Shown: positions 25,116-30,997 of the stretch, piece by piece | Layout of the letters: every line of letters starts with the position of its first letter | Position numbering within the stretch: position 1 is the stretch's first letter | From: a virus | Length of the DNA: 38,934 nucleotides | Virus record (IMG/VR): IMGVR_UViG_3300046361_000130 | Span: 1-38,934 of that record | Reading direction: 5' to 3' (one strand) | Made by a program: the position numbers and the translations under genes | Notes under the pieces: generated by a model | Database searches by the model: none | What the model saw: the letters and a program-made list of their open reading frames with translations, nothing else | Told to the model about the DNA's origin: nothing

Positions 25116-25664
25116 ATGAGTGTAAAAAAACATACCCAAAAAGAAATTGGAACTTACCTAAAAACAAAAGTTCCTACATTGGCATTCTTTGATAAATACA
25201 GAGGACAATTGGACGCAACAGGAATGTTTACTTTTCCACGTCCTGCAGTGTTTATGAGTTTTGGCCGCTTTGAATGGGAAAGTGGCGTTAATGGTACACA
25301 GCGCGGAACTGGTGTTATAAAATTTAGAATTGCTGTTGAGAATTATGCAGACGCCTACGAAGGTTCCATCAATCAAGATGCAGCTTTAGAATTCTTTGAA
25401 TTTAATGAAAAAATACACGAAGCATTGCAAGGATTGAGTGGTACTTATTTTGAAGCTTTAAAACGTGTAAGTGATGAAGACGATGAGGATCATGGAAATG
25501 TAATTGTGACCATTATGGAATATCAAACGACATTGATTGACAATAGCGCCAGTGTAACTAAGAATTATGTTCTTGTGGATCCAGAACTTGATACGGAATT
25601 TGTAAATAAAGAAAACTTTCCTGCAGGTCCTCCTGTAGGAACATCTTTTGATATACCGATGTAA
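25116..25664 (+). CDS. Putative tail terminator protein (Mu gp37/DUF1834 position)
   Basis: This 182-aa mixed alpha/beta protein opens with a helix, then PRPAVFMSFGRFEWESG (about residues 43-57). There follow strands with GVIKFRIAVENYADAYEG (67-84), a helix with FFEFNEKIHEALQGL, and a final strand with IVTIMEYQTTLIDNS (127-141). That pattern is the tail-terminator fold of gp37 or P2 gpR-like proteins that cap the tail tube. It is the last gene of the rightward unit. A convergent transcript follows. Confidence 0.7.
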   Translation: MSVKKHTQKEIGTYLKTKVPTLAFFDKYRGQLDATGMFTFPRPAVFMSFGRFEWESGVNGTQRGTGVIKFRIAVENYADAYEGSINQDAALEFFEFNEKIHEALQGLSGTYFEALKRVSDEDDEDHGNVIVTIMEYQTTLIDNSASVTKNYVLVDPELDTEFVNKENFPAGPPVGTSFDIPM

Positions 25665-25667
25665 AAT

Positions 25668-25695
25668 AAAAAACCCGGTTATCACTAACCGGGTT
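25668..25695 (-). terminator. Terminator for the leftward tRNA-like transcript
   Basis: AACCCGGTT (25672-25680) and AACCGGGTT (25687-25695) form a 9-bp GC-rich stem with a 6-base loop. On the minus strand it is followed by TTTTTT. On the plus strand no T-run follows, so it mainly ends leftward transcription. It lies just 3' of the tRNA-like RNA. Confidence 0.85.
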
Positions 25696-25698
25696 AAT

Positions 25699-25821
25699 TC
25701 AATCAATAGGACTCGAACCTATAAACCGCCATTACCTCGAGTATTGCCATAATTTACTCTCGACTTTGCATTTCTGCTTTCAGCTACCTCCTTTTATATG
25801 GCTTCTTTGTAGCATGATTGA
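25699..25821 (-). ncRNA. tRNA-like RNA with enlarged body
   Basis: On the minus strand, TCAATCA (25821-25815) pairs perfectly with TGATTGA (25705-25699) as a 7-bp acceptor. A complete T-arm (ATAGG, TTCGAGT loop, CCTAT; 25722-25706) lies directly next to it. Between them are about 92 bases instead of the usual 40 or so. They hold a 5-bp D-like arm GCTAC/GTAGC, a GCA-GAAA-TGC hairpin with a GNRA-type loop, and a TCGA/TCGA-closed arm. Distant GCCAT (25802-25798) and ATGGC (25732-25728) could also pair. No 7-base anticodon loop stands out. The RNA starts three bases after a stop codon and ends at a strong terminator. I read it as a tRNA-like RNA, not a normal tRNA. Confidence 0.55.
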
Positions 25822-25824
25822 ATG

Positions 25825-26331
25825 TTATCTATCTTTTGAACTCACTACCGTTATCTTGGCTGTTTTGCTATCTGGAAAGCTTAATGTGGCCACATCAGAA
25901 AGAAAACGAGTACTAACAACTTCACCAACTTTGATATCCTCAAAATTAAGCTGTGAGGACCAGAAGTTAATATAAAACTTTATGACCGCATTGACATCAC
26001 CAAAGATTTCAATTTTAGTTGTCAAAGGAAGGTTTTGTCCTGGTATATTTTTACTTAGGTAATGAACACTAACAACAGCGCTTTTATTTCTTTGATTTGC
26101 GTATTGAATAGTGTAATCATTAGGATTTTTCAAAGGTTTAAATTCTGTGATTCTCATGTATTCCATATCACCTAAAAGATGTTGAATAGCTGCATCATTT
26201 AAACCATATTCAATATTTGTTAAAAGGTATTCATATTCTGTACCTGCAGCTGCAACAATATCATCGTTTTTATAACTGGTTTGTGCCTGTAGTTGTAGAG
26301 AAAAGAGTAAGAATAGGATTACTTGTTTCAT
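25825..26331 (-). CDS. Exported protein of unknown function
   Basis: This 168-aa protein has a signal peptide at residues 1-17 (KQVILFLLFSLQLQAQ, cleaved after AQA-like residues). The mature part is alpha/beta with IQHLLGDMEYMRITEF (about 50-65), VSVHYLSKNIPGQNL (86-101) and TKIEIFGDVNAVIKFYINF (105-123). Its middle segment N-x-PGQ-L recalls the same short motif NNTPGQPLQYF of the lipoprotein encoded upstream, so the two may be distant relatives. It overlaps the HTH-like gene and ends three bases before the tRNA-like RNA. Possible roles are envelope change in the lysogen or superinfection exclusion. The family is not recognised. Confidence 0.7.
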   Translation of the reverse strand: MKQVILFLLFSLQLQAQTSYKNDDIVAAAGTEYEYLLTNIEYGLNDAAIQHLLGDMEYMRITEFKPLKNPNDYTIQYANQRNKSAVVSVHYLSKNIPGQNLPLTTKIEIFGDVNAVIKFYINFWSSQLNFEDIKVGEVVSTRFLSDVATLSFPDSKTAKITVVSSKDR

Positions 26332-26536
26332 TTTGTTTTTTCTTTTTAGAGTAGAAACCTGTTTCTGTTATTATTAGCCAAATGGTGTTTTCTGTCAATT
26401 CTAAATATTCATCTGCTAATATCTTCAAGGCGTAATCTGTAGAGTGATGTTTAGGCGCACTGGTCAGAGCATTGAAACGTTTTCTTATACGTTCGTTTCT
26501 CATTTCTAGACGTTGTTGTTTGGTGGCTTGCGACAT
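26270..26536 (-). CDS. Small HTH-like protein, candidate late regulator
   Basis: This 88-aa protein has a basic N-terminus (QQRLEMRNERIRKRFNAL). Residues about 34-60 (DYALKILADEYLELTENTIWLIITETG) look like a helix-turn-helix. A Lys-rich stretch and a Ser/Thr-rich tail that overlaps the next gene follow. Similar small proteins recur in Bacteroidota Mu-like phages. It has its own -7 element and an inverted repeat upstream, and sits at the end of the leftward unit next to the late genes. This resembles the place of Mu mor/C, so a late activator is a reasonable but unproven role. Confidence 0.6.
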   Translation of the reverse strand: MSQATKQQRLEMRNERIRKRFNALTSAPKHHSTDYALKILADEYLELTENTIWLIITETGFYSKKKKQNETSNPILTLFSTTTGTNQL

Positions 26537-26553
26537 ACTTGAAGGTGTATATG

Positions 26554-26608
26554 CAAATGTAAAAAAAAAATTGAATAACTACACATTTTACTAATTATCA
26601 AAATGTGT
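26554..26608 (-). promoter_or_regulatory. -7 element with a palindrome in place of the -33 box
   Basis: On the minus strand, TACATTTG (26561-26554) matches TAnnTTTG upstream of the HTH-like gene. No TTTG lies 19-21 bp upstream. Instead a perfect 9-bp palindrome, ACACATTTT (26581-26589) and AAAATGTGT (26600-26608), covers that position. This suggests an activator or repressor site controlling the gene. Confidence 0.5.
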
Positions 26609-26636
26609 GCCTATTTTTTACAAATAGTGCACACAT
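26603..26636 (-). terminator. Hairpin at the end of the zinc-knuckle gene
   Basis: ATGTGTGC plus CTATTT (26603-26616) pairs with AAATAG plus GCACACAT (26622-26636), a 14-bp stem with one bulged base. On the minus strand it is followed by TTTT. Its inner arm overlaps the AAAATGTGT arm of the neighbouring palindrome, so only one of the two structures can form at a time. Confidence 0.55.
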
Positions 26637-26709
26637 CATCTTTAAAAGGTGTCATTGTTAAACATCTTTTGCAGTATCTAAATGCGAGTTTCATTATCTT
26701 TTTTCTCAT
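26611..26709 (-). CDS. 32-aa zinc-knuckle microprotein
   Basis: This tiny open frame starts three bases after the lipoprotein stop codon. It reads MRKKIMKLAFRYCKRC at the start and ends VCTICKK. Two Cys-x2-Cys pairs are separated by ten residues (C13, C16, C27, C30), the spacing of a zinc ribbon or knuckle, with a basic N-terminus. The spacing to the upstream gene and the Cys pattern support a real gene. Small zinc proteins such as Mu Com act in translation control or nucleic-acid binding; which applies here is unknown. Confidence 0.6.
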   Translation of the reverse strand: MRKKIMKLAFRYCKRCLTMTPFKDDVCTICKK

Positions 26710-26711
26710 AA

Positions 26712-26987
26712 TTATTGTGTTATTGGTCCACGCCATCTTGGATTTGGCGATTGAATAGCTAAAGATTGATAATAGTTATAAACTGATTGAGAAACTTCCA
26801 TTAGTACTTTATCATCTTGAGCTGTTCCATATTCTACAAAATATTGTAAAGGTTGTCCTGGTGTATTATTTTGACTTAATGTAAGAACCTTCATGTAATT
26901 ACTAACAGGAACTTCTTTGATAACCTCGTCTTTAGAACATGATGAAAACATCACTAATAAACTTAAAAATAAAATTGCTTTTTTCAT
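26712..26987 (-). CDS. Putative surface-exposed lipoprotein
   Basis: This 91-aa protein has a lipoprotein signal MKKAILFLSLLVMFSSC with the modified Cys at residue 17. It is followed by SKDEV. Acidic residues after a Lys right behind the Cys match the Bacteroidota lipoprotein export signal (K-D/E-D/E), which sends lipoproteins to the cell surface. The mature part (about 74 aa) has PGQPLQYFVEYG and a Tyr-rich helix (SVYNYYQSLAIQS). It has its own promoter, so it is probably made in the lysogen. A role in blocking superinfecting phages is a common use of such proteins but is inferred. Confidence 0.7.
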   Translation of the reverse strand: MKKAILFLSLLVMFSSCSKDEVIKEVPVSNYMKVLTLSQNNTPGQPLQYFVEYGTAQDDKVLMEVSQSVYNYYQSLAIQSPNPRWRGPITQ

Positions 26988-27008
26988 GGTTGTTGTTTTT
27001 GATTAATT

Positions 27009-27039
27009 CAAATGTAATTAATTTTTAATAAAGTTCAAT
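27009..27039 (-). promoter_or_regulatory. Promoter for the lipoprotein gene
   Basis: On the minus strand, ATTG (27039-27036), 19 bp, then TACATTTG (27016-27009) matches the Bacteroidota promoter with one mismatch in the upstream box. The predicted start is near 27002, about 15 bases before the lipoprotein ATG. The upstream box lies in the end of the 83-aa gene. Confidence 0.65.
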
Positions 27040-27276
27040 TGTATCGTTATCAATATCTACGGTTCTGACAATTTTTATGCCGCAAAATTTATATGGAGGT
27101 TGATAATTTACTTTATTAAATAATGCATGTCCGATTTCGTCTAATAATACATTAAACGTGTTATATGAAATTACAATACGTTCTGGATATTTTCCATAAT
27201 TTTGAGATCTAAAAGAATGTATCATTTTATCGATTTGCTCAGCAAGGTTTGTTGGTTTTTTAATGTCAAAGTCCAT
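27025..27276 (-). CDS. Small protein downstream of the DGR
   Basis: This 83-aa protein has a helical start (KKPTNLAEQIDKMIHSFRSQ), then KYPERIVISYNTFNVLLDEIG (about 34-54), and a C-terminal strand pair with FCGIKIVRTVDIDNDTIEL (about 64-82). The last segment, G-I-K-I-V-x3-D-I, resembles the ends of small capsid or encapsulin-like phage proteins, but the match is weak. It follows the DGR-associated 99-aa gene by 12 bp and is probably cotranscribed. Function unknown. Confidence 0.6.
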   Translation of the reverse strand: MDFDIKKPTNLAEQIDKMIHSFRSQNYGKYPERIVISYNTFNVLLDEIGHALFNKVNYQPPYKFCGIKIVRTVDIDNDTIELY

Positions 27277-27288
27277 AATTATTAAGTT

Positions 27289-27588
27289 TTAAGTGAATTC
27301 ATATCTTTCATCATTTTCAACTATAGTAGTTTTAAATGGGAAGTTTTCTTTTGGTATTAGTTGTATTACTTGAATTAAGTATTTAGATCCTGTGAAAATT
27401 ACGTGATTAACATCACCTTTTTTAATTTGAATGTAAAGACATTGACCATCAAATTTTGATTCTTTAATTTCAAAATCAATGACTACAATTTCAGCATTTA
27501 GTATCTTTTTTACTTTTATCTTTTCACCAGTGAAGGCTTTTATTTCTGCCTTTATTCCAAAATCTTTGAAGCTTTTAATTTGTGTCAT
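27289..27588 (-). CDS. DGR-associated conserved protein, possible nucleic-acid-binding
   Basis: This 99-aa beta-rich protein starts inside the end of the RT gene (14-bp overlap). Landmarks are the start (TQIKSFKDFGIKAEIKAFTG), IVVIDFEIKESKF (about 34-46), CLYIQIKKGDVNHVIFTGSK (about 50-69) and the end, FPFKTTIVENDERYEF. I recall close relatives next to DGR reverse transcriptases in other Bacteroidota phages. The compact barrel-like strands suggest an OB-fold or ssDNA-binding protein, but this is not shown. No classical Avd protein is visible in this DGR, so this protein is a candidate replacement partner. Confidence 0.65.
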   Translation of the reverse strand: MTQIKSFKDFGIKAEIKAFTGEKIKVKKILNAEIVVIDFEIKESKFDGQCLYIQIKKGDVNHVIFTGSKYLIQVIQLIPKENFPFKTTIVENDERYEFT

Positions 27589-28537
27589 TTGGTAGTAATT
27601 TTTTTAATAAGTGTTTTGAATTGCAGTGCGAAGTCCAACCTTTATAAGCGGCAATGGTAGCACTATTTTTGTTTTTTGATATTGCCTTTGCAAATCTTTT
27701 TTTAATTGATTTACGCAATAGTGTGTGCGTGTGATAAAACTTGTAACCAACAAAATCAATTCCTCGAGCTTCAACTGGAAACACTTGATAGTTTCCTTTT
27801 ACATCTAAGTCTAAATTAGTCTTTAAATAGTGTTTAATTTCAAATAAAAGCTCATGTAAATGTGGTTTGTTGTTTGATAAAATTACAATGTCATCAGCAT
27901 ATCTGAAGTAATATTTTACTTTCTTATTTTCCTTGATCCAATGGTCAAAATAAGTAAGATAAAAATTAGCAAAATATTGACTCAGATAGTTTCCAATAGG
28001 TAAACCATCAGCACTATCAATAATTTCATCAAGTAACCAAAGTAAATCCTGGTCTTTGAATTTACGTCTTAATAATTGCTTTAAAATATCATGGTTAACT
28101 GATGGATAGAACTTTTTAATATCAAGCTTGAGACAGTATCTTGTATTTGTTTCGTCTTTCAATGCTTTTTTTACAGCTCGCACAGCTCCATGTATTCCTT
28201 TACCTTTTATACAGCTGTAAGTATCGGCTGTAAATAGATTATTAAATATTGGTTCTAGAATATTCATAACTGCATGATGTGTAATTCTATCTGGAAAGTA
28301 TGGAAGTTTAAATACTAATCTTTCTTTTGGTTCGTAAACTTTAAAAGTTGTATATTCTGATGTTTTATAAGTTTTAGAACTCAGTAATTCATTTAAGATT
28401 TGAATGTTTTTATCCTGGTTCTTTTTGTGAAGTTTAACTCCATATTGATGCCCTTTGCCTTTTTGGGCGTGGGCATCAGCTAAATGGAGATTGTCAATTG
28501 AAATTATTTGACTATAGAGGTTTGTTATTCTTTTCAT
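27575..28537 (-). CDS. Diversity-generating retroelement reverse transcriptase
   Basis: This 320-aa RT makes cDNA from the template-repeat RNA with errors at adenines. Catalytic residues are LKLDIKKFYPSV at 136-147 (Asp139) and FRYADDIVIL at 211-220 (Asp215, Asp216). GLPIGNYLSQ at 178-187 is the GNxxSQ-type signature of DGR enzymes. KGNYQVFPVEARGIDFVGY (247-265) and HTLLRKSIKKRF (271-282) are the thumb-side blocks. The length is normal for DGR RTs, with no maturase or nuclease domain. It lies about 100 bp downstream of the template repeat and overlaps the accessory gene that follows. Confidence 0.93.
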   Translation of the reverse strand: MKRITNLYSQIISIDNLHLADAHAQKGKGHQYGVKLHKKNQDKNIQILNELLSSKTYKTSEYTTFKVYEPKERLVFKLPYFPDRITHHAVMNILEPIFNNLFTADTYSCIKGKGIHGAVRAVKKALKDETNTRYCLKLDIKKFYPSVNHDILKQLLRRKFKDQDLLWLLDEIIDSADGLPIGNYLSQYFANFYLTYFDHWIKENKKVKYYFRYADDIVILSNNKPHLHELLFEIKHYLKTNLDLDVKGNYQVFPVEARGIDFVGYKFYHTHTLLRKSIKKRFAKAISKNKNSATIAAYKGWTSHCNSKHLLKKLLPNDTN

Positions 28538-28578
28538 TCCTTTGCTTGTTCCAGTCGTTTTCTTCAGAGAATACTAAC

Positions 28579-28619
28579 GACCTTATTAATTTGTGTTTTT
28601 TTGCTATGTGAGCAAGGTC
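28579..28619 (-). ncRNA. Structured 3' part of the DGR template RNA
   Basis: Between the template repeat and the RT start, GACCTT (28579-28584) can pair with AAGGTC (28614-28619). TTGCT (28601-28605) can pair with AGCAA (28611-28615). The two overlap and would compete. Such structure 3' of the template is typical of DGR RNAs, which bind the RT and prime cDNA synthesis. The rest of the 28538-28746 gap is the template repeat. Confidence 0.5.
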
Positions 28620-28637
28620 TATGATGGCATTATAAAA

Positions 28638-28717
28638 CATAGGTGAGAGCTGACATTCGAATTCGTGTTCCAATTATCGTAGTCGTTGTACGAGAACCTG
28701 ACGCCTGAAGGAGAACT
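28638..28717 (-). repeat. DGR template repeat (TR)
   Basis: This 80-base stretch matches the variable repeat in the target gene (28829-28908) at a constant offset of 191. All 15 differences are at positions where the minus-strand template has A: A to G 11 times, A to T three times, A to C once. Six template As are unchanged and no other base differs. It reads in frame as SPSGVRFSYNDYDNWNTNSN followed by VSSHL, with AAC/AAT codons placed to vary the protein, as in other DGRs. Confidence 0.95.
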
Positions 28718-28746
28718 ACAACAATAACATCATACAACCTTTAATT

Positions 28747-29214
28747 TTATGCGCTCAATACAAAGTAATCTTTGTAAAGCTCTTCAAATTGAGTTCCTGC
28801 ATGTTTTGCAAGCTCAACCGTTTTAAAGCAAAGGCGAGAGCCGACATCCGAAGCCGCGCACCAATAACCGCAGTCGTTGTACGAGAACCCGACGCCCGAA
28901 GGAGAACCCATCTCAAACCATGGATAGTATTTTCTTTCAGAACTATTTGTCCAGTCTGGAATCCATTGTTCATTATAGGCTTTTGAAATTAGTTTAATTT
29001 TACGATAGGCAACTTCATCTGATGATAAGCCTTCTAAATCTTTTAGAAAATTTAAGTGATTTATTCCAAGCTCTTTTAAGACATCTTCAAATGTTTTAAT
29101 TCGCTCAATAACACTTTTTGGTTCGTCTTCAAATACGACTGTTCCTTTTGATTCATCGAAGTTTATTACTTTACCTTCTGGTGCAGTAATAGTGATTGTT
29201 TTTGTTTTTTGCAT
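28747..29214 (-). CDS. DGR variable (target) protein with C-type-lectin-like domain
   Basis: This 155-aa protein has an N-terminal region (about 1-60) that is beta then helix (TITAPEGKVINFDESKGTVVF, then SVIERIKTFEDVLKELGI). The rest is a C-type-lectin-like fold of the DGR target kind: KYYPWFEMGSPSG (95-107), then the variable stretch FSYNDCGYWCAASD (110-123) and DVGSRLCFKTVELAKHAG (123-140). Residues 103-129 are encoded by the variable repeat. The invariant part after it (about 26 residues) fixes the cDNA at the 3' side. The family is common in Bacteroidota phages. It lies in the early unit, far from tail genes, so whether it is on the virion or made in the lysogen is open. Confidence 0.9.
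   Translation of the reverse strand: MQKTKTITITAPEGKVINFDESKGTVVFEDEPKSVIERIKTFEDVLKELGINHLNFLKDLEGLSSDEVAYRKIKLISKAYNEQWIPDWTNSSERKYYPWFEMGSPSGVGFSYNDCGYWCAASDVGSRLCFKTVELAKHAGTQFEELYKDYFVLSA
28829..28908 (-). repeat. DGR variable repeat (VR)
   Basis: This is the copy of the template repeat inside the target gene, covering codons 103-129. Compared with the template, Arg, Tyr, Asp, Asn, Thr, Ser and His codons have changed to Gly, Cys, Tyr, Ala, Asp or Arg by adenine substitution. Two changes are silent. The strong bias to A-to-G suggests this copy has been mutagenised at least once. Confidence 0.95.
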
Positions 29215-29232
29215 TGTTGTTAATATTTAAAT

Positions 29233-29532
29233 TTATAATTCATTTCTTTTTTTGATACGCTCAGCTTCAATTTGCTTTACACCTTCATCAACTGCTTTTA
29301 AGAACTCGTGGTCGATTGGTATTTTTGGTTCAAGCTCATCAAGTAGTTCATTAATAATGTTTTTATAAACCATTGGTGGCTGATAGTCCTCAAGCCATTG
29401 CTTACGACTTGTGTTTTTAGCAACTATATACTGTCCTTCTATTTCAAGCATATTTTTTCGCTTTCCGTAGATGGATTGCTGAAGCTTACTAAGAGCTTTC
29501 CATGCTTTGGTGTTTTCTATTTGGTTTCTCAT
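29233..29532 (-). CDS. Helical protein upstream of the DGR target
   Basis: This 99-aa protein starts at the ATG at 29532, one base after the upstream stop codon; an earlier in-frame start at 29592 would overlap the zinc-protein gene. It is mostly helical (NTKAWKALSKLQQSIYGKRK, then NIINELLDELEPKI) with a Lys/Arg-rich end. It lies 18 bp before the DGR target gene. It does not show the features of Avd. Function unknown. Confidence 0.65.
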   Translation of the reverse strand: MRNQIENTKAWKALSKLQQSIYGKRKNMLEIEGQYIVAKNTSRKQWLEDYQPPMVYKNIINELLDELEPKIPIDHEFLKAVDEGVKQIEAERIKKRNEL

Positions 29533-29533
29533 T

Positions 29534-29797
29534 TTATTTTTTTTTCTTAAATCCTGCTCGTTGTTTCTTGTGCATTTTTGCCAAATACACATCGCGTGAA
29601 TCTTTATAAAATAGTTTTGATTTTCTATTGGTAACTACTTTTTTATTTATTGAATAGATGTGATAAAAGCCACATATATCGCACTTGTAAAAACTTTGTG
29701 AAGAGTCTTTATTGGTAACTGATATAAGATACTCAGCTGATATCACACTATGTTTTTCTTTGCTGTCGCAAACCTGTTCTGCTGTTAACTTAGCCAT
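29534..29797 (-). CDS. Small Cys-pair protein
   Basis: This 87-aa protein has YKCDICGFYHIYS near residues 37-49, with a Cys-x2-Cys pair and a nearby His. Such a pair can bind zinc with help from His46 and an N-terminal Cys10. The C-terminus is strongly basic (KMHKKQRAGFKKKK), which suggests nucleic-acid binding. It overlaps the previous gene by 8 bp. Similar small zinc-ribbon proteins are frequent in Bacteroidota phage early regions. Confidence 0.65.
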   Translation of the reverse strand: MAKLTAEQVCDSKEKHSVISAEYLISVTNKDSSQSFYKCDICGFYHIYSINKKVVTNRKSKLFYKDSRDVYLAKMHKKQRAGFKKKK

Positions 29798-30323
29798 GGC
29801 CGCTTACTTTATGAGTTAATTTACTAGCTAATTCATTTAGTACAGGATTGAAGACTTTGCCAATCTTATTGTCTGTTGGATATTCGTTATCGTAATATTG
29901 ACCATTTATGTAGGTTGCAAGATGCGCCTTTGCTACTTTGCTTTGGCGTAAGTAATTTTTATAGCGCGGTATTGAAGTGAAAATCTTAATGATCGTCTCT
30001 TCTTTGCAACGTTTAAAAGCTTTCTCAGCGTGAAATTTTGCAATTTTATGATCGTACAAGTTCCAGAGCGCATCAAAGGATAAATCGGCTGGTGATACTT
30101 CAACTGTAAAAACCTTTGTGTATTTTTCTTGTTTCATCCATACTGCTTTTATGATTGCTTCAGTTGCAGGAAAACGATTAGAAAATAGCCATTGTATCTG
30201 TTCTGCATTTAGTTCGCCTTCTTGAATTTCAAACACTCTTAAATTGCCGTTTAAATCATATTTAAACAGGAATATCAAACCAATTTCTTTTCCTTTAGCG
30301 CGGTAAGTTGTTAGTTGTTCCAT
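29790..30323 (-). CDS. Replication-protein-like helical protein
   Basis: This 177-aa protein has an N-terminal alpha/beta part (about 1-80). Residues about 83-145 carry the pattern F-D-x-LW-LY-K-x-AEKAFKRC, then RYKNYLRQS and ATYINGQYYDNEYP. This segment recalls the small C-terminal domain of phage replication-initiation/helicase-loader proteins (FW-LY-K then Y, then ATYLN-W). The phage replicates by transposition, so this may recruit host replisome parts after strand transfer, as PriA/DnaT-type loading does for Mu. This role is inferred. It overlaps the next gene by 8 bp. Confidence 0.6.
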   Translation of the reverse strand: MEQLTTYRAKGKEIGLIFLFKYDLNGNLRVFEIQEGELNAEQIQWLFSNRFPATEAIIKAVWMKQEKYTKVFTVEVSPADLSFDALWNLYDHKIAKFHAEKAFKRCKEETIIKIFTSIPRYKNYLRQSKVAKAHLATYINGQYYDNEYPTDNKIGKVFNPVLNELASKLTHKVSGHG

Positions 30324-30332
30324 AGCGTTGTT

Positions 30333-30659
30333 TTATCTATTTCTAAAATGTTGTTGTAAACACCAGAAGCTCTCGAAAGTTGGTATTTGCAGTTTTTCTG
30401 CAAGTTCCTTTTCAATCATTGCACCGGGACTGTCTTTGGTGCATGGAAGCAACAGAACAGCATCACACTTCATTAGTTCAGCGATGCATATTTTCATAGC
30501 TTCATTCCATTTTGCGTTTGGATCTGAAACTAATTGAACAGGATTGACTGGAACCAATCCACGCGATTTTATTTCGGTAGCAGCTGCTTTGAATTTTTCT
30601 GTATAATTATCAATTGACAATCCTGTGATTTTTCCTGCGATGTAAATTTTTTGACTCAT
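30333..30659 (-). CDS. DUF4406 protein, deoxyribosyltransferase-like fold
   Basis: This 108-aa protein starts KIYIAGKITGLSIDNYTEKF, then GLVPVNPVQLV (about 34-44), and CDAVLLLPCTKDSPGAMIEKELAE (about 65-88). These are the landmarks of DUF4406, related to nucleoside 2-deoxyribosyltransferases, with the YIAGK start, the P-N/H-P motif and the SPGA-xE active-site-like segment. Phage members may act on nucleotides, but no activity is certain. It overlaps the gene upstream by 4 bp. Host Bacteroidota phages commonly carry it in early regions. Confidence 0.8.
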   Translation of the reverse strand: MSQKIYIAGKITGLSIDNYTEKFKAAATEIKSRGLVPVNPVQLVSDPNAKWNEAMKICIAELMKCDAVLLLPCTKDSPGAMIEKELAEKLQIPTFESFWCLQQHFRNR

Positions 30660-30997
30660 GCTAGTTGTTGATTAAGTTTGTTTTTTATAAATAGAATTGC
30701 GTTTGAATCGTAGTCGTTTAGTGGTTGCTTTGACTCAACGATTAGTAAATATTTCTCTAAGCAATCACCTTCATAATATTCGAATGTGAACTTGCATTTT
30801 TTAGGTTTTGAAAAGAGTGTGTTAATTGAACTTTCGACCTCGAGGTGTTTTTTCTTAATCTTTAAAATCAATTTTTCCAATATTGATTTCATTACTTTTT
30901 GCTCTCTGGTTTTTGGATATACATAGTTTATATATGTGAATGAATAAACCAAAGTATTTAGTTGCCTTGCTGTTAATTCTAGTACTACTTTTTTCAT
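30656..30997 (-). CDS. Small early protein of unknown function
   Basis: This 113-aa protein starts at the ATG at 30997, whose ATGA overlaps the upstream stop codon; a TTG two codons earlier is less likely. A helical N-terminus (KKVVLELTARQLNTLVYSFT) is followed by basic helices and a C-terminal strand-helix part (KFTFEYYEGDCLEKYLLIVES). No motif is recognised. Coupled translation places it in the early operon. Confidence 0.6.
   Translation of the reverse strand: MKKVVLELTARQLNTLVYSFTYINYVYPKTREQKVMKSILEKLILKIKKKHLEVESSINTLFSKPKKCKFTFEYYEGDCLEKYLLIVESKQPLNDYDSNAILFIKNKLNQQLA

Noticed and set aside
25699-25821. The tRNA-like RNA as a tmRNA
   Set aside because: It is far too short, lacks a tag reading frame ending in an Ala-Ala type tail, and has no G3-U70 pair typical of tmRNA.
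28638-28717. Reading the gap copy as the variable repeat and the gene copy as the template
   Set aside because: Differences fall only where the gap copy has A on the coding strand, which fixes the direction of copying.
29233-29532. 99-aa helical protein as Avd
   Set aside because: It lies upstream of the target, not between target and RT, and lacks Avd-like sequence landmarks.
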